Source: Pelotomaculum_C sp050950345
GTDB lineage: Bacteria > Bacillota > Desulfotomaculia > Desulfotomaculales > Pelotomaculaceae
Reading direction: 5' to 3'
Length of the DNA stretch: 64,000 nt
NCBI GenBank assembly: GCA_050950345.1
Contig: JBMNHK010000002.1
Coordinates: 620,001 to 684,000 of the forward strand
Shown: piece by piece, positions 45,019 to 52,500 of the stretch
Numbering within the stretch: the stretch's first letter is position 1
Layout of the letters: the number at the start of each line of letters is the position of its first letter
Program-made: the position numbers and the translations under genes
Notes under the pieces: model-generated
Told to the model about the DNA's origin: nothing
Databases searched by the model: none
The model's input: only the letters and a program-made list of their open reading frames with translations

Positions 45019-46641
45019 ATGGCTATTGTTAAAGAAGCATTGCAAGCGCTGGAAGCAGTTGTTGGCGCAAAATATCTTTCCGATGATCCGGTCATTATGG
45101 CCGCTTACAAGTCCGGAGCAGGTGGCTACGAGGCTGGAACCGGCTATGAGCGGATAATGACTAAGTTGCCTGCCGCAGTGATTCTGCCGAGGACGACAGA
45201 AGATGTTCAGAGAATAGTAAAAATATGTAACCGTTTCAGGGTTCCCTATGTGCCGTATTCAACAGGATTCTACGGTCCGCGCTCACACTGTCACGAAGAA
45301 AATGAGTTGCTTATTGACATGAAGCGAATGCGGGACTGTGAATTCGATGATGCTCACTTTTATGCTACCATCCAGCCGGGTGTGGTATTCTCGCCCTTCC
45401 AGGAGGAATGCTTTAAGCGCGGCGCTTACACGGTTGTCGGTGGCGGCGGCGCTCAGTGCTCGGTCATAGCCAACCTCATCAGCGACGGGTGGTCACCGTT
45501 AAGCATGAGGGTCTGCCTGCCGATGCGTCGAATCCTGGGTCTTGAGTTGGTACTCCCTGACGGAGAACTGGTCAAATTGGGTTCGTTAGCCGTGTCGGAG
45601 GATGGTTTCTGGGGTGAAGGGATCGGTCCTGACTTGCGGGGTATTCTAAGAGGTTACACCGGTGTACTGGGCTGTTTGGGCATTGTTACCAAGATGGCTG
45701 TTAAGGTCTTGCCCTTCCAGGAAGAGAGATTGGTTCCGGAAGGGGTTTCGCCTGACACCGCATTGACTCTACCATTGAATAGGGTCAAGTGGATTAATTA
45801 CCAGGTGCCTAGCAAAGAGGCAGAAAATATAGGTATGTATGAAATGGGTAAGGCCATGGTTGGAGGTGCAGTTACCAAAGTCCCGGTATTCTGGCGTGCA
45901 ATTGCCAAGGCGGAGGATAAGGAAGAGTTTTGGGAGTTATGGGATAAAGAATCTCCTGAAACACTTGAGAATTTCCACCTGGTACGTGCACTAATAATCG
46001 GCTTTACCTCGGAAGACGATATGATATATCAAGAAAACGTGCTGAATGACATCTTTATTAAAGAATTGGGTGGTAAAGCACGGCGCACCAGGCCTTCAGA
46101 CCAGTCATGGCTTAAGAACGCAGATTCTGCCGGTATGTGGCTCATGTGTGGATCTTATGTTTCAGTTGACTACATTCAGGAGTCAATCCGTCACGCTGCA
46201 GAGCATGGTCCAGCTTACGCTAAGTTGAAGGCAAAATATACACCGCCGCTGATGCCGGATCATGGCGACCCGGGCTGGACTATGATTTGTGAAGGCGGCC
46301 ATATGGGCTACTCAGAGTACCTGATATATTGGGATCAGCGTGAGGATACAAACCCCGTAGATCAATTCTATGTAGAAACATCTAAGATGAATATTAAGAA
46401 CGGATATTACACGTCGCTACTGGCTTCTCACCAGCCTATGTATCTGACTGGACCCAAGCTGGGGCCAAATTATCACGAATGGCTATTGAAAATTAAGGAA
46501 GAACTTGATCCCCTGTGGGTATGTCACCCGCCGGTGCCTCTTGCTCATGACGAATTAGTGGAACGTGCCCCCTGGCTGCAAGAGATTAAAGATTGGGAAA
46601 CACCAAAATATCCTGATGAATGGCCAAGCAAAAAGAAGTAG
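45019..46641 (+). CDS. FAD-binding oxidase (module B, second flavoprotein)
   Basis: 540 residues, ATG with AAAGGAGG. Same organisation as the module A protein: AVILPRTTEDVQRIVKICNRFRVPYVPYSTGFYGPR, GGGGAQCSVIANLISDGWSPLS, GPDLRGILRGYTGVLGCLGIVTKMAVKVLPF, and a long aromatic C-terminal half ending LDPLWVCHPPVPLAHDELVERAPW. About 70% identical to module A by eye. It lies 14 bases after the Fe-S gene and is followed by a hairpin and then the acyl-CoA dehydrogenase. Confidence 0.8.
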   Translation: MAIVKEALQALEAVVGAKYLSDDPVIMAAYKSGAGGYEAGTGYERIMTKLPAAVILPRTTEDVQRIVKICNRFRVPYVPYSTGFYGPRSHCHEENELLIDMKRMRDCEFDDAHFYATIQPGVVFSPFQEECFKRGAYTVVGGGGAQCSVIANLISDGWSPLSMRVCLPMRRILGLELVLPDGELVKLGSLAVSEDGFWGEGIGPDLRGILRGYTGVLGCLGIVTKMAVKVLPFQEERLVPEGVSPDTALTLPLNRVKWINYQVPSKEAENIGMYEMGKAMVGGAVTKVPVFWRAIAKAEDKEEFWELWDKESPETLENFHLVRALIIGFTSEDDMIYQENVLNDIFIKELGGKARRTRPSDQSWLKNADSAGMWLMCGSYVSVDYIQESIRHAAEHGPAYAKLKAKYTPPLMPDHGDPGWTMICEGGHMGYSEYLIYWDQREDTNPVDQFYVETSKMNIKNGYYTSLLASHQPMYLTGPKLGPNYHEWLLKIKEELDPLWVCHPPVPLAHDELVERAPWLQEIKDWETPKYPDEWPSKKK

Positions 46642-46657
46642 GGTTTTAATAAAGTGA

Positions 46658-46707
46658 TTTTCAGGATGACTTTGGGGTATGAAGTTGCCCCCAGGTCATC
46701 CTGAAAA
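46658..46707 (+). other. Perfect 13-bp stem-loop before the module B acyl-CoA dehydrogenase
   Basis: TTTTCAGGATGAC (46658-46670) pairs with GTCATCCTGAAAA (46695-46707), loop 24 bases with a further small GG/CC stem. It is followed by A-residues, not a U-tract, so it is not a standard terminator on the plus strand. It stands in the same place as the hairpin of module A, with unrelated sequence. Confidence 0.6.
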
Positions 46708-46736
46708 AAATATCTAAAAATGAGAGGAGAATTAAC

Positions 46737-48260
46737 TTGCAACCATTTCCCTGGTGGACGGATGAGCAAAAAGCGTTTGCTGAAGAGGTAAGAGCTTTTG
46801 TCAAAGAAGTCGCACCCATAGATGCCAAAACCAGATGGACACGGGAGTTCCCCTGGGATATCTATGAAAAAATCGGCAAAAAAGGTTTTATCGGTGCTGC
46901 TATTCCCAAGGAATACGGTGGTTTAGGCTTAGGTGCTACCGGCGCCTGCATCCTGGCTGAGGAATTGCATAGCATGATGCCCGGCATTGGCCGTATCGTT
47001 GTCGGCAACATGAACGGCGGACTGCGCCAGATCATCGAAGCCGGTACGGAAGAACAGAAGAAGAGATTTTTACCGCAAATCGCCAGTGGAGAAATCGGCG
47101 CTGTCGTGATCACAGAAATGACTGCCGGTACTGACGCGGCCGGTGTGGCTTTAACGGCTAAAAAAGAAGGGGATAAATATATCCTCCAGGGCAAAAAGCG
47201 TTTTATCGTTGCTGCAGGTGTGGCAGAGCGTTATTTTGTCTACGCCAGAACAAGCGACGATCCTGAGGATTTCAGGAAGCGCAAGCACCTGAGCGCCTTC
47301 GTTGTTAAAAAAGGCACACCTGGTTTAACCTGTGAAAAGTTAAACGAGATCCTGGCCTTTGAAAACGTGCAAAACGGCTCTTTGGACTTTGAGCAGGTAG
47401 TTGTTCCTGAAACGGATCGTATCGGCGAGGAAGGTGAAGGCTGGGCAATTATGATGGCCGGCTTGAACTTCGAAAGGACAGTTATTTCAGCCGGTACCAT
47501 CGGCTGGCAGCGCCTTTTGTTAAACAATGCTGTTCCGTATGCACAGCGCCGGGTACAGTTTGGCAAAGCCACCATTGATATTCCAGCTAACCAGGATAAG
47601 ATCGCTGACCTGGTCATCAGGCTGAAGGTTTCCCGGGTAGCGGTATACTACACAGCCTGGTTGTGGGACAGAGAAGAAGATGTAACCATCGAAGCCAGTG
47701 CCGTAAAGGCCTATGGTGCGGAGATTACTCTGGAGTCGGCTAAACAAGCCACACAGATTATGGGCGGCGACGGTGTTAACCGTTTCTATCCCGTACAGAA
47801 CATTTATGAAGTAGCCAAAACAGAACATGTCGCCGGCGGCACAGTAGAAGCCTGCCGTCTGACTATCTTCCGTTCTACTCTCAAGTTGATGAAGGAAGAT
47901 ATCGAAATGCCGCGCCGGGTCATCGATCCGGAACTGGGTGTGCCTGTACCGGCATTTGGCCCTGTTGAGAATAAGCTGCCTGTAAGCGAAGAAAACGTGC
48001 TGGCTGTATTGGCTGAAGACTACAGGATCAATCCTGCCCTGCATATGACCCTGGAAGATCTCCAGCAGTATATCGATGGTGACAAGGCTGCTCTGGAAAA
48101 AGCCATTCTTGGTTTAGAAGAAAAAGGGCTTGTTATGGTCCTGCGGAACAAAAAAGGCTTACAACTTGCCAAGGCTACCTATGACGGCCTGAACAAAGCC
48201 TATCCGAAAGAATACTATCGCTGGTTCCCGACCTGGGCAACTGAAGATAGAATATTCTAA
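46737..48260 (+). CDS. Acyl-CoA dehydrogenase family protein with C-terminal extension (copy B)
   Basis: 507 residues. TTG start with GAGAGGAGAA ahead, where copy A has ATG. About eight base differences inside the whole coding sequence relative to copy A, one of them changing the protein (Glu143 here, Val143 in A). The match begins at the second base of the start codon and ends at the stop codon (TAA here, TAG in A); flanks are unrelated. Fold, Gly367 in place of the usual catalytic Glu, Glu246, and winged-helix-like tail are as described for copy A. The different start codon may give a lower level of synthesis. Confidence 0.85.
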   Translation: MQPFPWWTDEQKAFAEEVRAFVKEVAPIDAKTRWTREFPWDIYEKIGKKGFIGAAIPKEYGGLGLGATGACILAEELHSMMPGIGRIVVGNMNGGLRQIIEAGTEEQKKRFLPQIASGEIGAVVITEMTAGTDAAGVALTAKKEGDKYILQGKKRFIVAAGVAERYFVYARTSDDPEDFRKRKHLSAFVVKKGTPGLTCEKLNEILAFENVQNGSLDFEQVVVPETDRIGEEGEGWAIMMAGLNFERTVISAGTIGWQRLLLNNAVPYAQRRVQFGKATIDIPANQDKIADLVIRLKVSRVAVYYTAWLWDREEDVTIEASAVKAYGAEITLESAKQATQIMGGDGVNRFYPVQNIYEVAKTEHVAGGTVEACRLTIFRSTLKLMKEDIEMPRRVIDPELGVPVPAFGPVENKLPVSEENVLAVLAEDYRINPALHMTLEDLQQYIDGDKAALEKAILGLEEKGLVMVLRNKKGLQLAKATYDGLNKAYPKEYYRWFPTWATEDRIF

Positions 48261-48593
48261 TTGCCTTATGTGAAAAATGCCTTTATAAATCAAAGGTGGT
48301 TTTATAAAGGGGCTATTCGGAACCAATCAAGACTGCAATCTATGCAGCCTTGTAGATGTAAATGTCGACATTTGTGTCAGAATAGCTAAAAAAGGGGGAA
48401 TATCATCGAGGCATTGATAAAAAAAGAGCACGGCGGTTTTACTTAGTAAAAAGCAAAGAATAATTCGTGGCAAGCGGATTAAGGAGGTGGCTTATCAAAT
48501 ATCGTATCCGAAGCCTTTTTAGTATGTAGCCCCGCAGGCGTCTGCCGAAGCATATGAAGCGTTAGTGCGTCTGGGCGACTACTCAGAATAACC

Positions 48594-48772
48594 TTTCTGT
48601 AACACATAGCGAGTTTAATTAAGTGTCTCGTGAGTGCGGTAGAGAAATAAGGCTACCTTACAGAAATACATCAACTCCTATGGCGCTCTCGTAGCGATTG
48701 GCCACTTCTCCCCGGCGCGTTGTAAAGGTATCGACCTTTATACCGGCAAACGGCGTCGGTTCATTATGCCGG
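48594..48772 (+). other. Hairpin-rich segment before the CoA-transferase gene (possible structured RNA)
   Basis: The 590-base gap 48261-48853 has no intact gene. It holds nested stems: TTTCTGTAA (48594-48602) with TTACAGAAA (48658-48666) enclosing CGAG/CTCG; AAAGGT-ATCG-ACCTTT (48724-48739); CCGGC (48743-48747) with GCCGG (48768-48772). Short open stretches with protein-like composition also occur (48520-48590), so decayed coding DNA is the alternative. No known riboswitch was recognised. Confidence 0.35.
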
Positions 48773-48853
48773 CGTTTGAGTAAAATAAAAATTTACCTTA
48801 ATGATTAAATAGTTGGTTAGCCAACAAAAAATAATTTAAGGGAGATGATGAAT

Positions 48854-50410
48854 ATGGCAAAGGTAATTACGGCTACACAAGCGGCGGAATTAATTAATGA
48901 CAATGTTACTTTGGGGTTTGCTGTGTCTGCGCTGGCCGGGTGGCCGGAAGAGGTAGCTCTTGCAATCAGGGAAAGGTTTTTGAAGACCGGTCATCCCAGG
49001 GGCCTCACTCTTACACATGGACCGGGAGCTGGTGACACTAAAACAAGAGGCGAGTGTTCCCTGGCTGAAGAAGGCTTGGTAAAAAGATTAATTGTAGGGC
49101 ATGTGGGTACATCGCCACGCATGGCCCGCATGGCGGAGGAGAACAAAGTAGAGTGTTATTTCCTGCCCCAAGGGGTTATGTGTCAATTGTTTAATGAGAT
49201 AGGTAGAAAAGGTCCCGGCGTGTTGTCAAAGGTAGGGTTAGGAACTTTTGTCGATCCGCGTGTTGAAGGCGGCAAGGTTAATGATATTACCAAGGAAGAT
49301 ATCCTTAAAGTCGTTGAATTTGAAGGCGAGGAGTGGATGTTTTACCCGTCCTATCCTATTGATGTAGCAATCTTAAAGGGTACTGCAGCTGACGAAAACG
49401 GCAATTTCACAATTGAAAAAGAAGGCAAAAGCCTGGATAATTATCCGGTTGCTCTGGCAGCTAAAGCCTCAGGAGGCATTGTCATCGTGCAGGTGGAGAC
49501 GTTAGTTGAAGCTGGAACCTTGCATCCCAAGCGCATCAAGGTACCGGGTACTTTAGTAGACTATATTGTGGTTGCTGAAAAACCACAATGGCAAAGCATG
49601 GTCACACAATACAATCCTTCATTTTCCGGTGAGGCAAGAGTGCCATTAAAGTCTGTTCCACCACTCCCACTGGATGAGCGCAAAGTCATATGCCGCCGTG
49701 CAGCTATGGAACTGAAGCCGGGCCCTGTTAACTTAGGCATAGGAATCCCGCAGGGTATTGCCAATGTGGCTAGCGAAGAAGGGGTTTATGACAGAATATT
49801 AGCAATTTCCGAGTTGGGAAATATTGGCGGATTGCCTGGAGTTGGCGGGGATTTCGGGCACCACTGGAACCCTGATGCTACGATGGAACATTATTTACAT
49901 CAAAACTGGTTTGACGGTGTCGGCGTCCCGCTAGCCTTTTTCGGCCTGGCGGAGACAGACAAAGAGGGTAACGTCAATGCCAGCAAGTTTGGCGGTAAAC
50001 TTGCAGGAGTCGGTGGGTTTATGAATATAACCACTAGCTGCAAAAAGGCGGTATTTTGTGGCACATTTACCGCAGGCGGGCTGGAAGTCGAGGTAAAAGA
50101 CGGTAAGTTAATTATCGTGAAAGAAGGCAGGAATAAAAAATTCAAAGACCATGTCGATCAGGTTTCCTTCAGCGGAAAGAAAGCGCAAAGTATGAATAAA
50201 CCAACTGTATTTGTTACCGAGAGGGCAGTTCTGGAACTTACCAGCGAAGGAATGGTCTTAACAGAAATAGCTCCAGGTGTGGATCTGGAAAAAGATATTC
50301 TTGCTTTAATGGATTTCAAGCCTATTATTTCACCTGCATTGAAGCTAATGCCGCCGGAAATATTCCAGCCTAGATGGGGATTATTAAAAGACTTAATAGA
50401 GTCAAACTAA
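48854..50410 (+). CDS. Family I CoA-transferase (propionate/acyl-CoA transferase type)
   Basis: 518 residues from ATG 48854, nine bases after AAGGGAG (48838-48844); two earlier ATGs at 48845 and 48848 are too close to it. Alpha and beta halves are fused: N-terminal FAVSALAGWPEEVALAIRERF and C-terminal NLGIGIPQGIANVASEEG, with the catalytic Glu in ISELGNIGGLPGVGGDFG (E320 in this numbering, thioester-forming) and the GGG/VGGF oxyanion segment. Such enzymes move CoA between short-chain acids, or from acetyl-CoA/succinyl-CoA to other acids. In this island it could load CoA on an aromatic or dicarboxylic acid, saving ATP. Confidence 0.88.
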   Translation: MAKVITATQAAELINDNVTLGFAVSALAGWPEEVALAIRERFLKTGHPRGLTLTHGPGAGDTKTRGECSLAEEGLVKRLIVGHVGTSPRMARMAEENKVECYFLPQGVMCQLFNEIGRKGPGVLSKVGLGTFVDPRVEGGKVNDITKEDILKVVEFEGEEWMFYPSYPIDVAILKGTAADENGNFTIEKEGKSLDNYPVALAAKASGGIVIVQVETLVEAGTLHPKRIKVPGTLVDYIVVAEKPQWQSMVTQYNPSFSGEARVPLKSVPPLPLDERKVICRRAAMELKPGPVNLGIGIPQGIANVASEEGVYDRILAISELGNIGGLPGVGGDFGHHWNPDATMEHYLHQNWFDGVGVPLAFFGLAETDKEGNVNASKFGGKLAGVGGFMNITTSCKKAVFCGTFTAGGLEVEVKDGKLIIVKEGRNKKFKDHVDQVSFSGKKAQSMNKPTVFVTERAVLELTSEGMVLTEIAPGVDLEKDILALMDFKPIISPALKLMPPEIFQPRWGLLKDLIESN

Positions 50411-50602
50411 ATCACTAAACTTGCGATGTTTCAAGGCGGGGTTGGCATGCGGTTATTTAAAAAAAAGTACTGATACAATATGCCTCGTTAAAAAGCTATA
50501 CTGCAACAGTACTTTGTTAAAGGAAACCAAATTTGATTATAACAAAACACGTCAAAAAAACAATGACGATAGTGTGCCAAATATAGCCTTTGGTTTGTGC
50601 GG

Positions 50603-50672
50603 GATGTTCCCAGCTAAACTAATGATGAAAACAACATAAGTTTAATCAAAATAGCTGGGAACATCATTTTTT
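50603..50672 (+). terminator. Rho-independent terminator (14-bp perfect stem)
   Basis: GATGTTCCCAGCTA (50603-50616) pairs perfectly with TAGCTGGGAACATC (50652-50665), followed by ATTTTTTT. It lies 190 bases after the CoA-transferase gene. Confidence 0.8.
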
Positions 50673-50715
50673 TATCAGGACCCAATCCTGTAGTAAACAA
50701 AAATGGGCTTTGAAT

Positions 50716-50749
50716 TGAAGCCTGCATGGTCTCGGCCATGCCGGCTTCA
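50716..50749 (-). terminator. Stem-loop at the end of the minus-strand small gene
   Basis: TGAAGCC-TGCATGG / CCATGC-GGCTTCA forms a 13-14-bp stem directly after the end (50761) of the minus-strand gene. T-residues follow on the minus strand (CCCATTTTTG). Confidence 0.6.
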
Positions 50750-50760
50750 GCTACGTGTGT

Positions 50761-51051
50761 TTAATATATTTGCTCGCAAATTAGACCTTCAGCTTGCAGT
50801 TTGGAGGTGATTCTAAAATCATCAGCCTTGGTGATTGTAATCCCTTCTTTACTGCTGACATTCTTGCGAATATAAATATTAGTGCCATCAACATTAAACA
50901 TATTATAATCGTTTATTATCAACTTAGAAGGTTTTTCTCTGGAAACATAAGGTTCTGTATAGCCGTCTATTGTTATTAAATCTACTGTTATATCATCGAT
51001 GTTGTTGTGAATAAGTTCCTTTGCGGTTGCAGAGATCATTACAATCATCAT
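50761..51051 (-). CDS. Small protein of the same family as the broken gene at 51346 (CC/Se-motif-like)
   Basis: 96 residues, ATG at 51051 with AAAGGGG seven bases upstream. It aligns along its length with the protein readable from 51346: DITVDLITIDG ~ VITIDLVLGMH, VDGTNIYIRKNVSS ~ VEGISVYIYKNASS, ITITKADDFRI ~ IKIIKAKDPRI, EGLICEQIY ~ IGLNYEQLY. The Cys/TGA motif region of the partner is replaced by TIDGYTEPYV, so this copy lacks the presumed redox residues. The pattern resembles small CC/Se-motif proteins of Firmicutes (from memory). Function unknown. Divergent from its relative. Confidence 0.6.
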   Translation of the reverse strand: MMIVMISATAKELIHNNIDDITVDLITIDGYTEPYVSREKPSKLIINDYNMFNVDGTNIYIRKNVSSKEGITITKADDFRITSKLQAEGLICEQIY

Positions 51052-51345
51052 ACATATCCCCTTTATTTAAATATACACAAACATTTACTACATGCTAATA
51101 AAAATAGATGCTTAAGTCAATGTAAGTTAGTACCAATTATGGCATGTATTATTTCCTAGCCATAAAGCAGTAGTTGAAAGAGTTAGCCTGTCATTGCTGG
51201 AAAAAAGTTGCTGTGCTTACATCAGTGACGGAAGCTGTGCTCGGATGTAGGAACGCCGGGGTTATCGCCCTGAGGATTGAATTATATGGTTTAAGGATAA
51301 GTAAGTAGTTAAATGAAATCAAACAAATAAGCGAGGGAGGTATAT

Positions 51346-51645
51346 ATGTTGTAAGGTTATAATTGAACAGGAAGCAAAAAGAATTATTCAAACACGTAAT
51401 AACGTCATTACGATCGATCTAGTATTGGGTATGCACTGAGGCGGCTGTATAATAGAACCTGCCGTGACAGCAGGTGAACCAGATAATTTTGAAAATTATG
51501 AGAAATATCTTGTTGAGGGAATATCTGTGTATATCTACAAAAATGCTTCAAGCGATCCTGGGGGATCAAAATTATCAAAGCCAAAGACCCTCGTATCCCT
51601 GGAAACCTGGAAGTCATTGGACTGAATTACGAGCAACTTTATTGA
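51346..51645 (+). pseudogene. Broken small gene with in-frame TGA in a Cys motif (possible former selenoprotein)
   Basis: GAGGGAGG (51333-51340) precedes ATG 51346, but the frame hits TAA at once. Dropping one base near 51352 gives MLKVIIEQEAKRIIQTR and VITIDLVLGMH, then TGA (51437-51439), then GGCIIEP and a full-length family-like continuation; a second one-base shift at the G-run (51559-51563) is needed to reach IKIIKAKDPRIPGNLEVIGL and NYEQLY with a TGA stop at 51643-51645. A hairpin CCTGC-CGTGACA-GCAGG lies at 51458-51474, 19-35 bases past the TGA, where a bacterial SECIS would be. Two frameshifts argue for decay, but the TGA sits exactly at a Cys-motif position. Confidence 0.5.
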
Positions 51646-51990
51646 AATGATTGCCTTTTTTCACAGCGGCTCATAGAGGCAACCATACCGCAAATATTCG
51701 CATGGGTATTAGAGAGGAATGCAGAGGTTGGATATCCGCCTGAGGTAGTAATTATGTACAAAAAATCTTAGTGTTAGTCTCAGCATAACTAAATTTTACG
51801 TCAACTGCGAGTCACTCGTGATTCGCAGTTTTTATTTCCCCGGATAAATAAGGTTTGTTTTGCTAGGAAATGCTTGGTAAAATAGTTAAATAGCCGAGTA
51901 ATGACTAGAAATATGCCGTAATGTGCCGTATAATGACATTTGATATGTAATGATTATTTATTTTAAGTAATTATTTTCTCAACTAATTCC
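51646..51990 (+). other. Decayed intergenic DNA with a coding fragment and hairpin
   Basis: A ~30-residue protein-like stretch (ATIPQIFAWVLERNAEVGYP..., about 51672-51770, ending TAG) without a start suggests a gene remnant of unknown family. A terminator-like hairpin AACTGCGA...TCGCAGTT with T-run is at 51803-51843. The rest, AT-rich, holds the promoter region of the molybdenum enzyme genes. Confidence 0.4.
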
Positions 51991-52500
51991 ATGGAGGTGT
52001 TTCCTATCACAAGAGAGATATTGCTCAAAGTAAATGGTAAGGAATACCGGGTTGAGGTGCAGGAGCATTGGACATTGCTGGAGGTGTTGCGTGATTGTCT
52101 GGGCTTGACAGGAACCAAATCAAGCTGCAACCAGGGAGAATGCGGTGCATGTACCGTGCTGGTAAACAATAAGCCGGTATTATCCTGTGTCGCCCTGGCT
52201 GTAGGTATGGAAGGTAAAGAGATTGTTACCATTGAAGGGCTGGCAGGAGAGGATGACCTGCATCCATTGCAGCGTGCTTTTGTTGACGAGGGCGCGGTGC
52301 AGTGTGGTTTTTGCACACCCGGCATGATTATGACGGCTGAGGCGTTGCTGTTGGAAAATCCCGATCCCTCTGAAGATGATGTGAGGGAGGCTATTTCAGG
52401 AAACGTCTGCCGCTGTACAGGCTATCATAAACCGGTTAAGGCGATTCTAACAGCAGCCAGGGAGCTGCAGAAGCAAAGAGGGGTGAACAACGTTGGCTGA
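51991..52500 (+). CDS. hcrC: 4-hydroxybenzoyl-CoA reductase-like enzyme, small [2Fe-2S] subunit
   Basis: 169 residues as drawn from ATG 51991, but no ribosome site precedes it; GGAGGTG (51993-51999) lies inside, pointing to a start near 52006 (codon ATC) or TTG 52021. Plant-type ferredoxin motif C-x4-C-x2-C (SSCNQGECGACTV) plus a later Cys, and the second cluster motif CGFCTPGM...NVCRCTGY, give two [2Fe-2S] clusters, as in all xanthine-oxidase-family small subunits. It passes electrons between the flavin/[4Fe-4S] subunit and the molybdenum site. Overlaps the next gene by 8 bases. Confidence 0.85.
   Translation: MEVFPITREILLKVNGKEYRVEVQEHWTLLEVLRDCLGLTGTKSSCNQGECGACTVLVNNKPVLSCVALAVGMEGKEIVTIEGLAGEDDLHPLQRAFVDEGAVQCGFCTPGMIMTAEALLLENPDPSEDDVREAISGNVCRCTGYHKPVKAILTAARELQKQRGVNNVG

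Noticed and set aside
48500..48780. Group II intron or known riboswitch before the CoA-transferase
   Set aside because: No conserved domain V-like hairpin, no reverse transcriptase, and no recognisable riboswitch core.
50421..50639. 72-residue open frame after the CoA-transferase
   Set aside because: Low-complexity, no ribosome site, and it runs into the first arm of a strong terminator.
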